From Moniliella sp. 'wahieum' (lineage: Eukaryota > Basidiomycota > Moniliellomycetes > Moniliellales > Moniliellaceae), in the NCBI GenBank assembly GCA_003971905.1, contig RSEE01000113.1:1-64000 (forward strand): 64,000 bases of DNA, written 5' to 3'. The notes beneath the pieces are model-generated. The model was not told the DNA's origin. It searched no databases and was given only the letters and a program-made list of their open reading frames with translations. The position numbers were made by a program, and so were the translations under genes. This document shows, piece after piece, positions 45,542 through 56,511 of the stretch (position 1 is its first letter; each line of letters starts with the position of its first letter).

Positions 45542-46130
45542 GAGGTCTAAGATCGAAGGGCGTCAGATCCAACTGGTTACGTGGTTATAACTAGGCACTA
45601 GTTACCCGTTGCTGCTTCGCGCTAACTGGTAACCGGTACCCAGACTGCACTCCTCAGATGAGAAATGAGATGCAAGAGACCCACCCCAGGCGCCAGTGGC
45701 CAGGTGCCAGTCCACACCAACTCCGACGTCGCACCGGTGGATGGATACTGTTCCCAGCCGTGCCTGTGGCCTACCCTGGCCTGCCCCGCCCCGGCGCACT
45801 CCGGGCTCCAGGAATTCGGAAGGCATGCAAAGGCACGTGTCAGCAGGTCAGCACGCAGTACTTAACTCATCGCATCAGCAGTACGTTTCATACGTGCCTC
45901 CCAGCACATGTCCGTCGCCGTGCAATTCATTTCCAAGCCGGTCGGTGCCGGTGGATGCCGGCGATGTGTGACATGTGACCATCGATCAGTGTGCGCATGC
46001 CGTGGGTCCTGATAGAAAGAAACCGCCAGCCACGGTCCAAGTGAAAGGCGGTAAACGCGGCAAAGCGAACAAGCACCCGAAGAGTAGCAAAGAAGGCGGA
46101 GCGCGTACGACCATTGATCGATGATCAGTA

Positions 46131-46164
46131 ATCGACAATCGACAATCGACAATCGACAATCGAG
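46131..46164. repeat. (GACAATC)n heptamer array
   Basis: Four and a half copies of GACAATC, flanked on the left by GATCGATGATCAG, itself a degenerate heptamer pattern. Confidence 0.9.
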
Positions 46165-46462
46165 AATCCAAACGCGTGCTTTAATTGGCGCTTCACAAGC
46201 ATGGCTTCTGCGTTTTCATTATCCAGGATCCGCTTTCAAACTGCAAGCATGGAGCTTTGCGCCTCGAGCTTCGACCGAAACGTGTCCAGACATGTTACCG
46301 TAGTAACTCAGCATTACTAGTTACTTCCAGCGTGAAACATGGGCAGGAACCGTGATGGTATACCCAGAGCGATCGTCGATCGACCCAGCTCGCGGCCGTG
46401 TAGCCAGCCGTCCCTTGGCTGTAACATGTACCTTCGCTTTCACTTTATCGACTTTATATCCA

Positions 46463-46520
46463 GCTTCAAGCTTCAAGCTTCGAGAGCTTCAAGCTTCAAG
46501 CTTCAAGCTTCAAGCTTCAA
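46463..46520. repeat. (AAGCTTC)n heptamer array
   Basis: Two blocks, 46463-46480 and 46486-46520, interrupted by GAGAGCTTC. Further copies lie at 46618-46645, 46697-46729 and 47833-47859. Confidence 0.9.
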
Positions 46521-47109
46521 CCTTTCCAAGATTCTGAAGGATATGTGGCTGGAGTAAGGAACACAGGGGTTTCATGCATATCATGGCAAACCTCTTTCAC
46601 AACCGTGCGACCTCCCTTCAAGCTTCAACATTCAAGCTTCAGCGCTGAAGCTTTAGTAGGCCTTAGGCCTTAGGAGCTTCAGGCCCGTCAACGTCGTCAA
46701 GCTTCAAGCTTCAAGTCAAGCTTCAAGCCCTCGGGAACTGAGATCACAAACTGAGAACTCAGAAATCACCCACACCTAGCCCGCGGCCAGTCGAGGAGCG
46801 TTCGAAGACAAGTGGCACACACGCGCATTGGCCTCTCTGTGCTTTGATTTTCAGCTGAGCTGTCCCGAGAGACTCCATCTACCTTTTCCTACGCATGGCT
46901 CTCGAACATCGCCACCCGGAACAATGCGACGCATTGTGACTTGTGACATGTGATGGATCGATTTGTACGTGATGCGTGACGCGTGATGGTGCTCAAGCGT
47001 CGCGTCAAACGTCAAATGCGCAAATGAAACGGTATATGTGGTTGCGTTAACAGGTTCAACCACAACTGAAGCTCCAACTGGAGCCTGTGCTCTGTCTCGT
47101 GTCATCTGC

Positions 47110-47131
47110 CACATGTCACATGTCACATGTC
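47110..47131. repeat. (ATGTCAC)n heptamer array
   Basis: Three copies of ATGTCAC; the reverse-complement word GTGACAT forms a degenerate array at 45279-45322. Confidence 0.85.
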
Positions 47132-50100
47132 ATCTGTCAGATATGTCAGTAGTCCTCACATCCGTCAGTCCTGGATCCTTCTCGTTGTCGCAACACAACT
47201 CAGTAAGGGAAAGGCTTCAAGTCGGGTGTGCGATAATAGAAGGAAGAGACCTGATGCATGATGAGGCTGGGGACATGATGCTCTTGACTGGGTTAAACGT
47301 TAACCTGCCCAAGGCCTAAAGGCCTGTTCGGGAACGGGTAACCAAAGGTCACCGTCGCCGGTGACTGACTGACCCTCCAAACCGCTGTGCCGGATGAGAT
47401 CTGAGACTCAGATCTGAGACCACCTCACGCGGGAATCAAACGACCCTTTGAGCGCAACCGTCATAGGAAACCGTTCCAGATGGAGTATGCGGCCTGCGGT
47501 GGGACTGGTGGTCCTGCAATGTTAGTCGTTCTGAATCGTCGTTCAAGGAGCTCAAGGCTTCAACGGCAGGCCAGCAATTGACTAGCTCGATCCGAACTGC
47601 ATGCACTCATTATACTCGCGCTAATACTATGCTGGGACATACTACGAATTGCGCGCTACCTGTTGCCCATCGCCCGTTGTCCGTTGTCCGTTGCGTATTG
47701 CCGGCTGCTTACTCGTTGCTGCGGTCGCGATCCGACGCAATCCAACGCAACTCCGATCTACATACTCTCGACGCATTTTTCGCCTTTTTGTATGATGCAC
47801 ACCACCCCCACATGCCTATTACCGCATGGACCATCAAGCTTCAAGCTTCAAGCTTCAAGTGTTCAAAGCATTCCACAATTCCACGTTGCGGTAACGTTCC
47901 GCAGCCACAACATATCCGTTGAACAAGTTAAACGTTAAAACATTGAGGGGCAAACGCCAAGCTACTCTTCACTGTGGCCCTGGGAGTGTCGTCGTCCAAC
48001 GCCACTCTAAGATCTAATAGGAGGAAAAAGGGGAGAGGTATATGTAGCTGTCGGTGCTCTTACCCACCCAAGATCCAGAGAACTCTCTCAGGCTCTGAAG
48101 CATGAGGCCTGAGTCCCTCCACCGATTCTGCAAAAGAGTATCCGAAACCAGTAACCGGTAAACGTATCTTTCCCACCAACCAACCTCTCTTCTCTATATA
48201 CTAGACGTAGTAACTCCTACCCCGGGTGACATGTGACTGTTGACCGAGGCGGTCCAATTCTCCCATCCTTACCGGTCCATTCATTTCCGCCTTCCTCCTG
48301 CCCTTCTGTACCCACCACTGCATGGTGACTCACGCGCTCACGGTGGGAGAAAGAGAGGGAAGGCCGGGGGGTTGATCGATGATCGATGATGACAGGACGA
48401 GCCAAGTCTCCCCTTTTCTCTCCTTTTCTCTCTGCAAGATACCCAAGATTTCCACAATTTCGATTTTCACCATCCAGAGGGGGGTTGACGCTCAGCCTGA
48501 GCTCGAAGTTCCAAGCTCCAAGCCCGCGCGGCCTGATAGTCGTTCGAGTCGCCCTGCCTTCCTCTCGCGGATGTCTTCCTGCTGCACTAGAAAGTACCGT
48601 ATCGTATCGTATAGGGGATAGATGAACTGAGATCCCCGACCCCACTCACACGGACCTTGATGATCTAATGTCCGCTTTTGATCCCCCGTCTCAGGATCTC
48701 AGGTCTCATTTCCAACTGTGCCATGTCCCTGGTGAATTGGGCTGACAAAGTGGGACAGAGGCGGGTACATATATATCTTTCCTAGTGCTCTTCTTCATAT
48801 GGGAATGAAGTAATCCGGTTCAGCAACGTACATGGGCACAAACGGAAGCCGCACAGGCGGGAAAAGCGAGCCGGGTAAGCTCGGCGTTTCTTATTTGTCC
48901 CTATTGCCCTGAAAGTGGAAAATCCAATGGGTAATGGATCAATACAAAAGACAAACAAAAGGACATATGGGATATGAAAGTGTACTCAGTCTGGTCCGTG
49001 ATCAATCGATCACGAAACCAAACCTGAAAGGATCGAGAGACCAATGAAGAATAGCGATTCAACTAGAGGGCAGTCCAAAAGAAAAAGATCTGCAGCTCTC
49101 TGTGTACTACGATGCGAGGCGTTGCAGGCTTCTGGGAGGAAAATTCCCTCCTCGCCAAGGTCAAGTGGAGGGTTTTCACACGACCAACGGTTTTGCAGAT
49201 CCAATGGGCCCGGATTGCCTGTAGCATGGAAGTTGTAGAGAGCGGTCGCTATAAATACTCAAGCTCGTTGAGGCCCTTACCTCACGATTACATTCACAGA
49301 AAGTACATACATGTGCGTGTAGCTAGCAATAGCTGCGCAAAGCGGGGGGCCAGGGGCGTAGAAAATGCCAGGGTTTGGCACGGACGAGTAAGTACTTCTA
49401 GTAGGGGATATGTGCTTCGTTGTGGGTAGTATGCCAGTGGATGGTTCCTTGCATCATGAAGAGTGTGGCAGAAGGAATTGAAAAGAAGGGGGAACCGGAG
49501 ACGATAGGCTTCTTGGCCCGCTTTTGACCATAGCAATCATTAATCACAGTCCAGAAAATAAAACTAGAGTGTCCTGGCGGCCGTACAGCGTTTTGGGGGG
49601 GGGACTGAGGTTGAAGAGAGGTGGCATGGGAGAGTAGGACTGAGTCCATAGTATATGGCAAGCCAAGTAAGATCTGAGAAGGGCAGATGGGGCAATAAAA
49701 CGATGTGATGTCATTGGGTGCGATGGTTGTGAATTGAAGGCGAAACCCGCCGGCTCCGCTTTGTGTTGTCGATTGATAGCAAAACTTCCTTCGACTGCCC
49801 CCGTCTGCCTCAGTCCGTTTGGCTTCATGGATTCCAGCCAGTGAGCGCTGAGCTACTCACCTGCTCTTTGTGCTCACCCAACGGACCCCAACACGTATAT
49901 ATAAAGCAGACTATGGATTATGGATTCCCAGCATCTATAAACCGTGATGGGTTATCATTGTTACTTTTGATAGTCCACAGATGTTGGTGTGTGAACCGCC
50001 TGTCGTGTCATGATGTCCATGACGCCATCAACGATCAGGGAAAGTCTTTTCCCGGAAAAGCCAGTAAGGCCTAGTCCCAGATATCCGGCTGAGGAATGCA

Positions 50101-50653
50101 TGCAGCGAGGTGGACAATGGAGAAACAACGTATAAAAACGGGTTGGCTGTGGGAAGAGAATTTTGTAACAGAGAATGTATATAGCCGTGTGCACCGCCCC
50201 CACCCTTATTGTCAACGCGCCCCCCCACCATGAACGTTGAACCCCGTCTCTATTCTTTCGGGCCGGGGCATCCAAGGTACTGACCATCTAGCTTTGGGTT
50301 GCTTCGGACGGGGGGTCTCGCGAAGGGCGTTCTATCGGCAGACTGCGTCCGACAGGGAGAACCCTTTCGCCCCGTTCTTTATCTCCTGCGAGAACCCGTT
50401 TTTCGCCCCGTTCTTTACTTCCATTGCTTCCCAGCCAGCTTTGGAGAAGGTGACAGACAGAGCTAAGCCCAGGGTACTTTCTATACTTGATCGACCTGAA
50501 TTAGTACCCAGTCCTTCCTCGCCTTTTTACGACCTTTGACTTCTCTGACAGAAGGCAGAAGCGTCACCACCCGTGCAGCGGAGATATTATAACTGAAAAG
50601 TCACGTCGTTCCTTCCCCTCAACCTGCGCAATGGTGTTGAACGGGACCCGGAT

Positions 50654-51440
50654 CAGATTCAAAGGAGGGACTCGTCATCATCCCAGGTACGTGCGCGGGA
50701 GATGAGGATTATGGCCGGTCGTGCCAGGCTTGGGAATAACAAGGTGCGCGAAAAGTCAGCCAGGACATGCCAGGACATGCCAGGACATGCCAGGACATGC
50801 CCGAGGTTGATTGTATAGTACTCTCCCCGGGAGGCTGTTACAATGGCGGTACTGCATTCAAAATCAAGCTGCGCCATCTGCTTTGCTCCAAGCAGATGGA
50901 GGCTCAGTTGGATGATGTGCTCCACGAGATTGATGCCTTCATCTGACAGAAGTTCAGACGGATCCGGGGCGAGGAGGTCCCCCATCATCAAGATACGAAA
51001 AACGATCACCTCGACATGATCATGAGCCTGTCTCTCCGGAAAGGAGGATGCGGCGGCCCGCTTTACTCGTATATAGTTGCGCCCCACGCACGTGCTGCAG
51101 CCAACGAGGTCAAGAACGATCTCATTATCACTTCGTTGACTCCTCGGAAGTACCCAACGAAGGCAATTACGATGCAGCTCAAGCCTGGGAGATGTGGGAA
51201 GAGAAGAGAGCCAACTGGAACTGCTCAAGAAACTCGACGATGCCAATCAATGTGTTCAAGCACAGCCATGCGCTCAACTACACTTGGTTCTCCTATAAAT
51301 TCCATAAACAGCGTGCCTGCGGCTCACTGACAAGTATAGGTTCAGTTGGTATCCAGGCGGAGCTCGGCACGCTGTGCCGCTCCACGGAATGGCTCTCAAA
51401 GGTGCACGGAGCCAGTAGGAAAATGTTCCCTAAGAATTAA
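50654..51440. other. Coding-like remnant region with a 10-bp tandem repeat
   Basis: Minus-strand frame 50659-51246 is open for 195 codons and ends in a repeat of CAGGACATGC (50760-50801, four copies). On the plus strand 51120-51295 reads like a helical protein piece (DSSEVPNEGNYDAAQAWEMW, then ESQLELLKKLDDANQCVQAQ after a frame change). The two cannot both be real. I favour the plus-strand reading as a decayed gene fragment of unknown family. Confidence 0.3.
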
Positions 51441-52202
51441 CAGTAGGAACAACCAAACACGAAGATGGCCCACAGTATAATGTGGGCAGGGTTTCCGTCC
51501 TCAGCAAGAACACAAAATGCATGAGGAGAGAATCTCACAAAAGGCAAACGAGGCACCCGGATCAGGAAACGAACGTGCAGATCAGGCTACTCAACTTGAA
51601 CGAGCTCTCACTGGCGCTCAACCCCAAGACCAAAGACCAAAGATTTGAGGTAGAATAAAGTCAGTAGGAGAAGGGACACAAAGCGCACGCATGGATGTCT
51701 TCAGCCGTACGGACTGAAGGGACTGGATCTTGGTCGGCCAGATTGAAGGAAGTATGCTCTGTTTAGGCGCAACGGAGTTAAGGGTTGTTTACGCGAGCCA
51801 GCCTGCAGCATCCCCCGTAACACGGATGGTTTGGGTAGCCACGATGGATCTAGGTTTGGTTTGGTGGGGCGAGCTCTGGGATTGGGGTTAGAGAGGCAAA
51901 GAGAGCGCATAGGCTCAGCCAGGCTTGCCTGTCCGTCTTCGCCCGTAACACTGAGGCTGGTACACGAGCACCGCGACGCCTTTGGAACACCGAGAGAATA
52001 AGGAGCCGATTGGGGTGAGCAGAATGTGACAGGGACGCTCTCAACAATCCGATCGTTCCGTTCGGGCCATTCGAGACGGGTGTGGAGCTAGATATTAGGC
52101 AGAAAGTGAAGGAATTTTGAGATCAAAGCAAGGGAGGGCAAAGCTCCATTTCACATGCTGACGTTTAGCTCTTGAATCAAAGTCTGAAGATGTGGACAAT
52201 CA
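51441..52202. other. Spacer upstream of the tRNA gene
   Basis: No supported gene and no clear repeat. Short minus frames at 51701-51910 and 51850-52047 show no domain. Confidence 0.5.
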
Positions 52203-52302
52203 GGTCGGATGGTCTAGCTGGTCATGACGTACGCTTCACATCCTGGAGCAACAGGTCTCGTTGAGACGCGTAAGGTCCCCGGTTCGATCCCGGGTTCGAT
52301 CA
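52203..52302 (+). tRNA. tRNA-Val(CAC) with a 26-nt intron
   Basis: Acceptor stem GGTCGGA (52203-52209) pairs with TTCGATC (52295-52301), with two G-U pairs and discriminator A at 52302. The D arm is closed by GTC/GAC. The anticodon stem TACGC (52230-52234) pairs perfectly with GCGTA (52268-52272); the loop reads TTCACA plus C, giving anticodon CAC (52237-52239). The intron 52241-52266 sits one base 3' of the anticodon, the standard position. The T arm is CCCGG-TTCGATC-CCGGG, carrying the B box GGTTCGATCC. A run of seven T from 52304 is the polymerase III terminator. The mature length is 74 nt. Confidence 0.93.
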
Positions 52303-52535
52303 CTTTTTTTACCTTGTCTTTTTGTGGACCCCCTCCTAGCGTCAATATTCAATTCAAATAGGCCACATATGGCTGGGCTCGGGTGGGGCACTTATGATTT
52401 CTCACCTTCACATTGTGTGTATGCCGGCTGACTACCAGGGGTCAAGCTGAAGGAAGGCACGCGCTGGGCCAAGGGAAGATATATAGAGGCAATAACAAGA
52501 AATGGACGTCCTGGGCGTTGAAGCCCGTGCCAAAG

Positions 52536-53760
52536 TCAAAGAAAACATGGAGGTAAGCAAGAAAGCCAGCCAAGGTAGAGCAGACCGACGGGTAAACAGG
52601 CCGTCAAGGAGTCGCATCCAGAAATTAACGCCAGTGCCCAAGGGAGAGGGGCAACGAGGAGGGTAAGAGAAGTAAGGGAATAGACCTTAAAGCGGTGGGG
52701 AGGAGAGGGGGAGGGAAGGAGGGAGGGGGGAGGGGCTTCGGAGACAGCTTCCCAAAAGTTAGGTGGCCAAATGTTCGGCACTGTCACCAGCTTCGGGGCC
52801 TTCGGCCACATCTGCAAGCGGGGCGCAGTGTGCGGAATGTCGGTCGAGATGTCCCGGGCGGGGGAGTCAGTGGACCGGCGAGCGCCGGCGTCACGCGAGC
52901 GCGAGCGCGAGAAGGAACGGAACAGCTGTGGAGAGAGAATGTGTCAGGAATGCGATTCAGGCAGTACGGGTGAGGGTGAGGCCATAAGAGAAGAAAGAGA
53001 GAGAGAGAGAGAAGAAAAGAGGGAGGTGAGGTGAGAAGGAGGGACATACAGATCCAACGGGTCCTTCCTTACGTCCGCGCTCAAGACTAGGTCCGCGTCC
53101 ACGCTCGAGGCTGCCGGAACCTTCATGGTGGAGGTTGCCTCGCCCACCACGGCCCGAGGGAGCGTAGTGCTGCGAGCTAGCTTCGGTGCGCTTGTACTCC
53201 TCCTGCAGCTCTTGCTCGTGCAGTTCATCCTGCACGATGCGCGCCCGGTCCGCCGGGTCGCGCGAGGGAGAACGGACGTTGCCCACGCCGCCGCGGCCGG
53301 AGGAAACGACGGCGGGCGGGTGGTCGGATGCATACTGCTGCGCCGCTGTCACGTCGGCAGTGGACACAGAGGAGCTGTGCGAAGAGGATCGGATCTGGGG
53401 GGGGGAGTCAGTGCTCTGCCCTACCCTTCTTTGCCTGGGCTCGGCAGCCGGTGAGAAAGAGGATAGGGGACGTACGTTGCCAGCGCCGCCGCGGCCAGTA
53501 GCGACCGGGCGGCCGCGGGGCTCATCCTCCAGGGTGGTGGGAGCCGAGGCCGAGGACCATGGTGGGGGTAGGGTGGGGGGCAGGCGGGGGGGGGGGGATG
53601 GTGGTGGAGAGAACGCAGCCGTCTGAGATGGCGAGGTGCAGGGGAGCCGATGCACCGAGCCAGGCACAATCAGGAGAGACTGCCCCGGTGCGAGCGAGAG
53701 CCATCTCCGTGCGCCCAGGGCAAGTGGCTGGACTAGTACGCCTCCTGTTTTAGACGAGCA
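52536..53760 (-). CDS. GRGGxGN-repeat protein (Par32/DUF3602-like)
   Basis: Three GRGG-x-GN motifs (TGRGGAGNV, SGRGGVGNV, SGRGGRGNL) spaced in a Ser/Arg-rich disordered protein identify the fungal DUF3602 family. Its yeast member Par32 is phosphorylated after rapamycin and restrains ammonium transporters under TORC1 control. Intron 1 runs from GTACGT (53475) to CCCCAG (53395), joining AGN|IRSSSHSSS; intron 2 starts GTATGT near 53049 and ends CTCCACAG near 52928. The last exon begins LFRSFSRSRSRDAG and stays open to 52536, but its hydrophobic end is unlike the family, so the true stop may come earlier or after another intron. No in-frame ATG precedes TLEDEPRGRPVATGRGG; the start is probably the ATG near 53560 with a frame correction. 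Confidence 0.65.
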
Positions 53761-54637
53761 CCGGGGTAAGCGTATTGAAACGGAGCGGGCGTCTGCTGGG
53801 CTTGGCTGGGCCTGGCAGGCACGGGCGAGCAATCTTACTCCACTCAGTACTCAGTAACGGGCGACTGGTCTGGATCGGAGTCCACGACGCGCTTATCTGG
53901 GCGAGCATCCCTCCACTCTGGCGCTGTGCAAGCCCCGACGGCCTGCTTGCCTTCCGCCCGGCGGCTTGGCACGCACGATAAGCGCATCCACATTCCTCTT
54001 CGGAGCTTGTCCTCGTCTGTCCCCACCAATCGCTAGGGTTGGTGCACCATGTCCGCACGGTGATACGCTGATGCATGATGCATGATGCTTCTTCACATTT
54101 CACATTTCATTAACGTTCGTCATCCATCATCGCATCCCCAATCATCGATCGTCGATCGACCATCGTCCATCGGCCACTCGACGTCTCTCTGCTCTCCAAG
54201 TTGCGTCGCATGGCTGTGCGAGCTTCTTCTATACACGCTCCAAGGCAAGCAGACGCCAGGCCCTACCTGATCCACGGGGTGCCTTTTGCAGCGTGCATCC
54301 TGCCCACTTGTTCAGCGCACCCCCATTGCCCAGAGCGCAAGATCCACAATCTCCCATGGCAGCACCCATGTACGTCCACCCATCCGTCCATTCCAGCACT
54401 CCATCTCCACCCTGGCTGTCCACAAACTACATCTATGGTCCGCCGGCAGCCTGAGGCAGGCACATGGCCCCGAGTAAAGGGGGACACGATCCCAGAGTAG
54501 ATTTTTTCAAGGGCACAAAACCCCAGCCAACCCTCAGAGGAGCAGGTACCGGATTGAGGGGGGGGGCGGGCATCCTCGCGGCGGCGAAGACCCTGAATCC
54601 TGATCTCCAGCCATGAGGATACAAGCTATATGGCTCT
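53761..54637. other. Spacer between the Par32-like gene and RPS13
   Basis: Holds CTAGGGTTGG (54033-54042), GATGCAT copies (54070-54088), CACATTT copies (54089-54108) and a GATCG-rich palindromic stretch (54143-54172). No gene is supported. Confidence 0.55.
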
Positions 54638-55093
54638 TTAAGCAACGAGGGTCGAAGCGGTAGCCGACTCGTACTTGAAAGTAGGCGGCACGGCACCCTT
54701 GGCCTTGTAGTACCGGGTGAGACGGTGGATGCGCGACTCGATGAGAATCAAGCGGAACTTCGAGTCCATGTCCTTACGGTTACGCTCGAGGTGCTTGCGC
54801 ACCGACACGGCCTCTTGATGAGGTGGTAGAGGTCCTCGGGGATCTGGGGCGCCAGGCCTTCCGACTTGAGAATACGCAGGATCTTGTTACCGGTAACAAA
54901 GCGGACCTGGGCAATGCCCTGCGCAGTCACGCAGCTGCACACCAATCTGCGACGGGGTAAGACCCTTACGCGCCAACTTGAAGATCTGGTTCGCGACTTC
55001 CTCCGGGGTGGCCTTGAGCCACGAGGGGGGCGAGCGCCTGTAAGGCAGCGCCGAGGACGAAATGCCCTTACCCTTACCGTACATACGACCCAT
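54638..55093 (-). CDS. RPS13: Small-subunit ribosomal protein S13 (uS15)
   Basis: The component of the 40S subunit. The start [20 protein letters not shown] is at 55093 and the end [10 protein letters not shown] plus TAA is at 54638. The interval of 456 nt gives exactly 151 residues, the family's length. Conserved blocks [67 protein letters not shown] and [20 protein letters not shown] are all present. One extra base near 54925 (after LRD, where the family has SHG) and one missing base near 54813 (after LIK) break the frame and cancel in length, as expected of assembly errors. No intron. It shares its 5' region with RPS6. Confidence 0.93.
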
Positions 55094-55502
55094 GGTGCCT
55101 GTTCACGCACTTCACGTCAGCTTTCCTGGGACAATTTGGGTGGAGGGGAGCAAGAGCCCAGCCCCGCGTGGAAGTGTTGGTACGCACCTGGTTAGTCTTG
55201 TGTGGCGTCAACGGTGGTGAGTTGGCGATGGGAGCGGCAGCAGCCGTGCTGCGCTGAATCCAGCCCAAGGCGCATCTGGCTGCGTGAGGGCCGCTGGGCA
55301 TAGTAGGGTTAGGGTTCGAGCGCGGCTGCGGCAAGTGAGAAGTGCGTGGGGTGAAGAAGACTGGCGTGGTGCGAGGGTTGGAAAAAGAAATTCAGAGCAA
55401 GACTCGCCCCGTGCTGGGTCAAGCCCACTGGCTGGCTAGCGCCACGCTCGACTTTCTTCGTCCGCGTTGCCTGCCCATCCGCGCTACTTCACCGCCACCA
55501 AG
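55094..55502. promoter_or_regulatory. Divergent promoter of RPS13 and RPS6 with a telomere-like element
   Basis: 409 bp between the two start codons. TAGGGTTAGGGTT at 55304-55316 is a two-copy telomere repeat in the middle of the interval, about 190 bp from the RPS6 ATG and 210 bp from the RPS13 ATG. Telomere-like TAGGGTT sites bound by Tbf1-type proteins control ribosomal protein genes in several fungi; that this site works so here is inference. A pyrimidine-rich stretch lies just before the RPS6 ATG. Confidence 0.7.
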
Positions 55503-56233
55503 ATGAAGCTCAACTTTGCCAACCCCGCTACCGGGGCTCAGAAGAGCTTTGAGATCGACGATGACCGCAAGACGCGTATCTTCTGGGAGAAGCGTATGGG
55601 TCAGGACGTTGAGATCGACGCGCTCGGGGACGAGTTCAAGGGCTACGTTGTCCGCATTGGCGGCGGCAACGACAAGCAGGGGTTCCCCATGAAGCAGGGT
55701 GTGCTGGTTCCCCACCGTGTGCGTCTTCTGCTCAGCGAGGGCCACTCGTGCTACCGCCAGCGGCGCACGGGTGAGCGCCGGCGCAAGTCGGTCCGTGGCT
55801 GCATTGTCGCTGCCGACATTGCTGCGCTCCACCTGGTGATTGTCAAGCAGGGTGAGCAGGAGATCCCTGGCCTGACTGACGAGGCCAGCATTGTTCCCAA
55901 GCGTCTTGGTCCCAAGCGTGCCAACCACATTCGCAAGTTCTTCAACTTGACGAAGGAGGACGATGTGCGGCAGTACGTTATCCGTCGCGAGGTGGTGCCC
56001 AAGGCGGAGGGCAAGAAGCCTACACCAAGGCTCCCAAGATCCAGCGCCTGATCACCCCTGTGCGCCTGCAGCACAAGCGCCACCTCTTCTCGCTCAAGGT
56101 GCGCAAGCAGCGTGAGCAGGCTGCCCAGAAGGCCGACTACGAGAAGCTGCTCGCTTCGCGCCAGGCCGACAAGGCGGCTGCGCACCACGCTCACCGTGTG
56201 GCCGTGGCGGCTGCCAAGGCCCAGACGGCCTAA
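55503..56233 (+). CDS. RPS6: Small-subunit ribosomal protein S6 (eS6)
   Basis: 40S component. Starts [20 protein letters not shown] at 55503 in an ACCAAGATGAAG context. Conserved blocks include [68 protein letters not shown] and [21 protein letters not shown] missing base near 56018 (in [14 protein letters not shown]) breaks the frame; after it the tail [20 protein letters not shown] continues to TAA 56231-56233, giving about 243 residues. The tail ends in Ala/Lys/Gln and lacks the run of C-terminal serines phosphorylated in animals and yeast (RRxSS), which I do not see. No intron. Confidence 0.93.
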
Positions 56234-56511
56234 GCTCCGTCGGGGGTTGTTTCGCCACCTGTTAGCACGCTGTTCGCAGCCTGGAGGATGAGCGCACAAG
56301 TTCGATTCGTCCAAATGGGGTGGCAGCTGGGTTTGTTGCGGTGCTGTACGTGGGCGATGCCCTATCAAAATCAGGCACTTGTATGCTATGCAATTCCTCT
56401 TCGTAGGGCTACCAGATTACAGGATGAAAGTGGGAGGTGGGTGAGAAGTGAGAAAAAGTGAGGTAATCTGGATTTGAGTGAGATGCGAAAAAAAGGTAGT
56501 GCGTCACCGAA
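56234..56511. other. Convergent spacer, RPS6 and next gene
   Basis: Probable 3' UTRs of both genes. No repeat or gene seen. Confidence 0.5.

Larger units (their letters stand above)
41952..50653. other. Long gene-poor region rich in heptanucleotide arrays
   Basis: No gene is supported over about 8.7 kb. The first 300 bases are promoter of the C2H2 gene and contain overlapping CATGCAT/GATGCAT words. Heptamer arrays listed separately are scattered to about 48.4 kb, together with palindromic six-base words (AAGCTT, AGATCT, ATCGAT, ACTAGT, GGCGCC-like). From 48.6 kb the sequence is less repetitive and still without a gene. Confidence 0.5.

Noticed and set aside
54748-55110. RPS13 as a pseudogene
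   Set aside because: All conserved blocks are intact, the two frame changes cancel to the exact family length, and neighbouring genes have similar isolated one-base changes, so assembly error is the simpler explanation.
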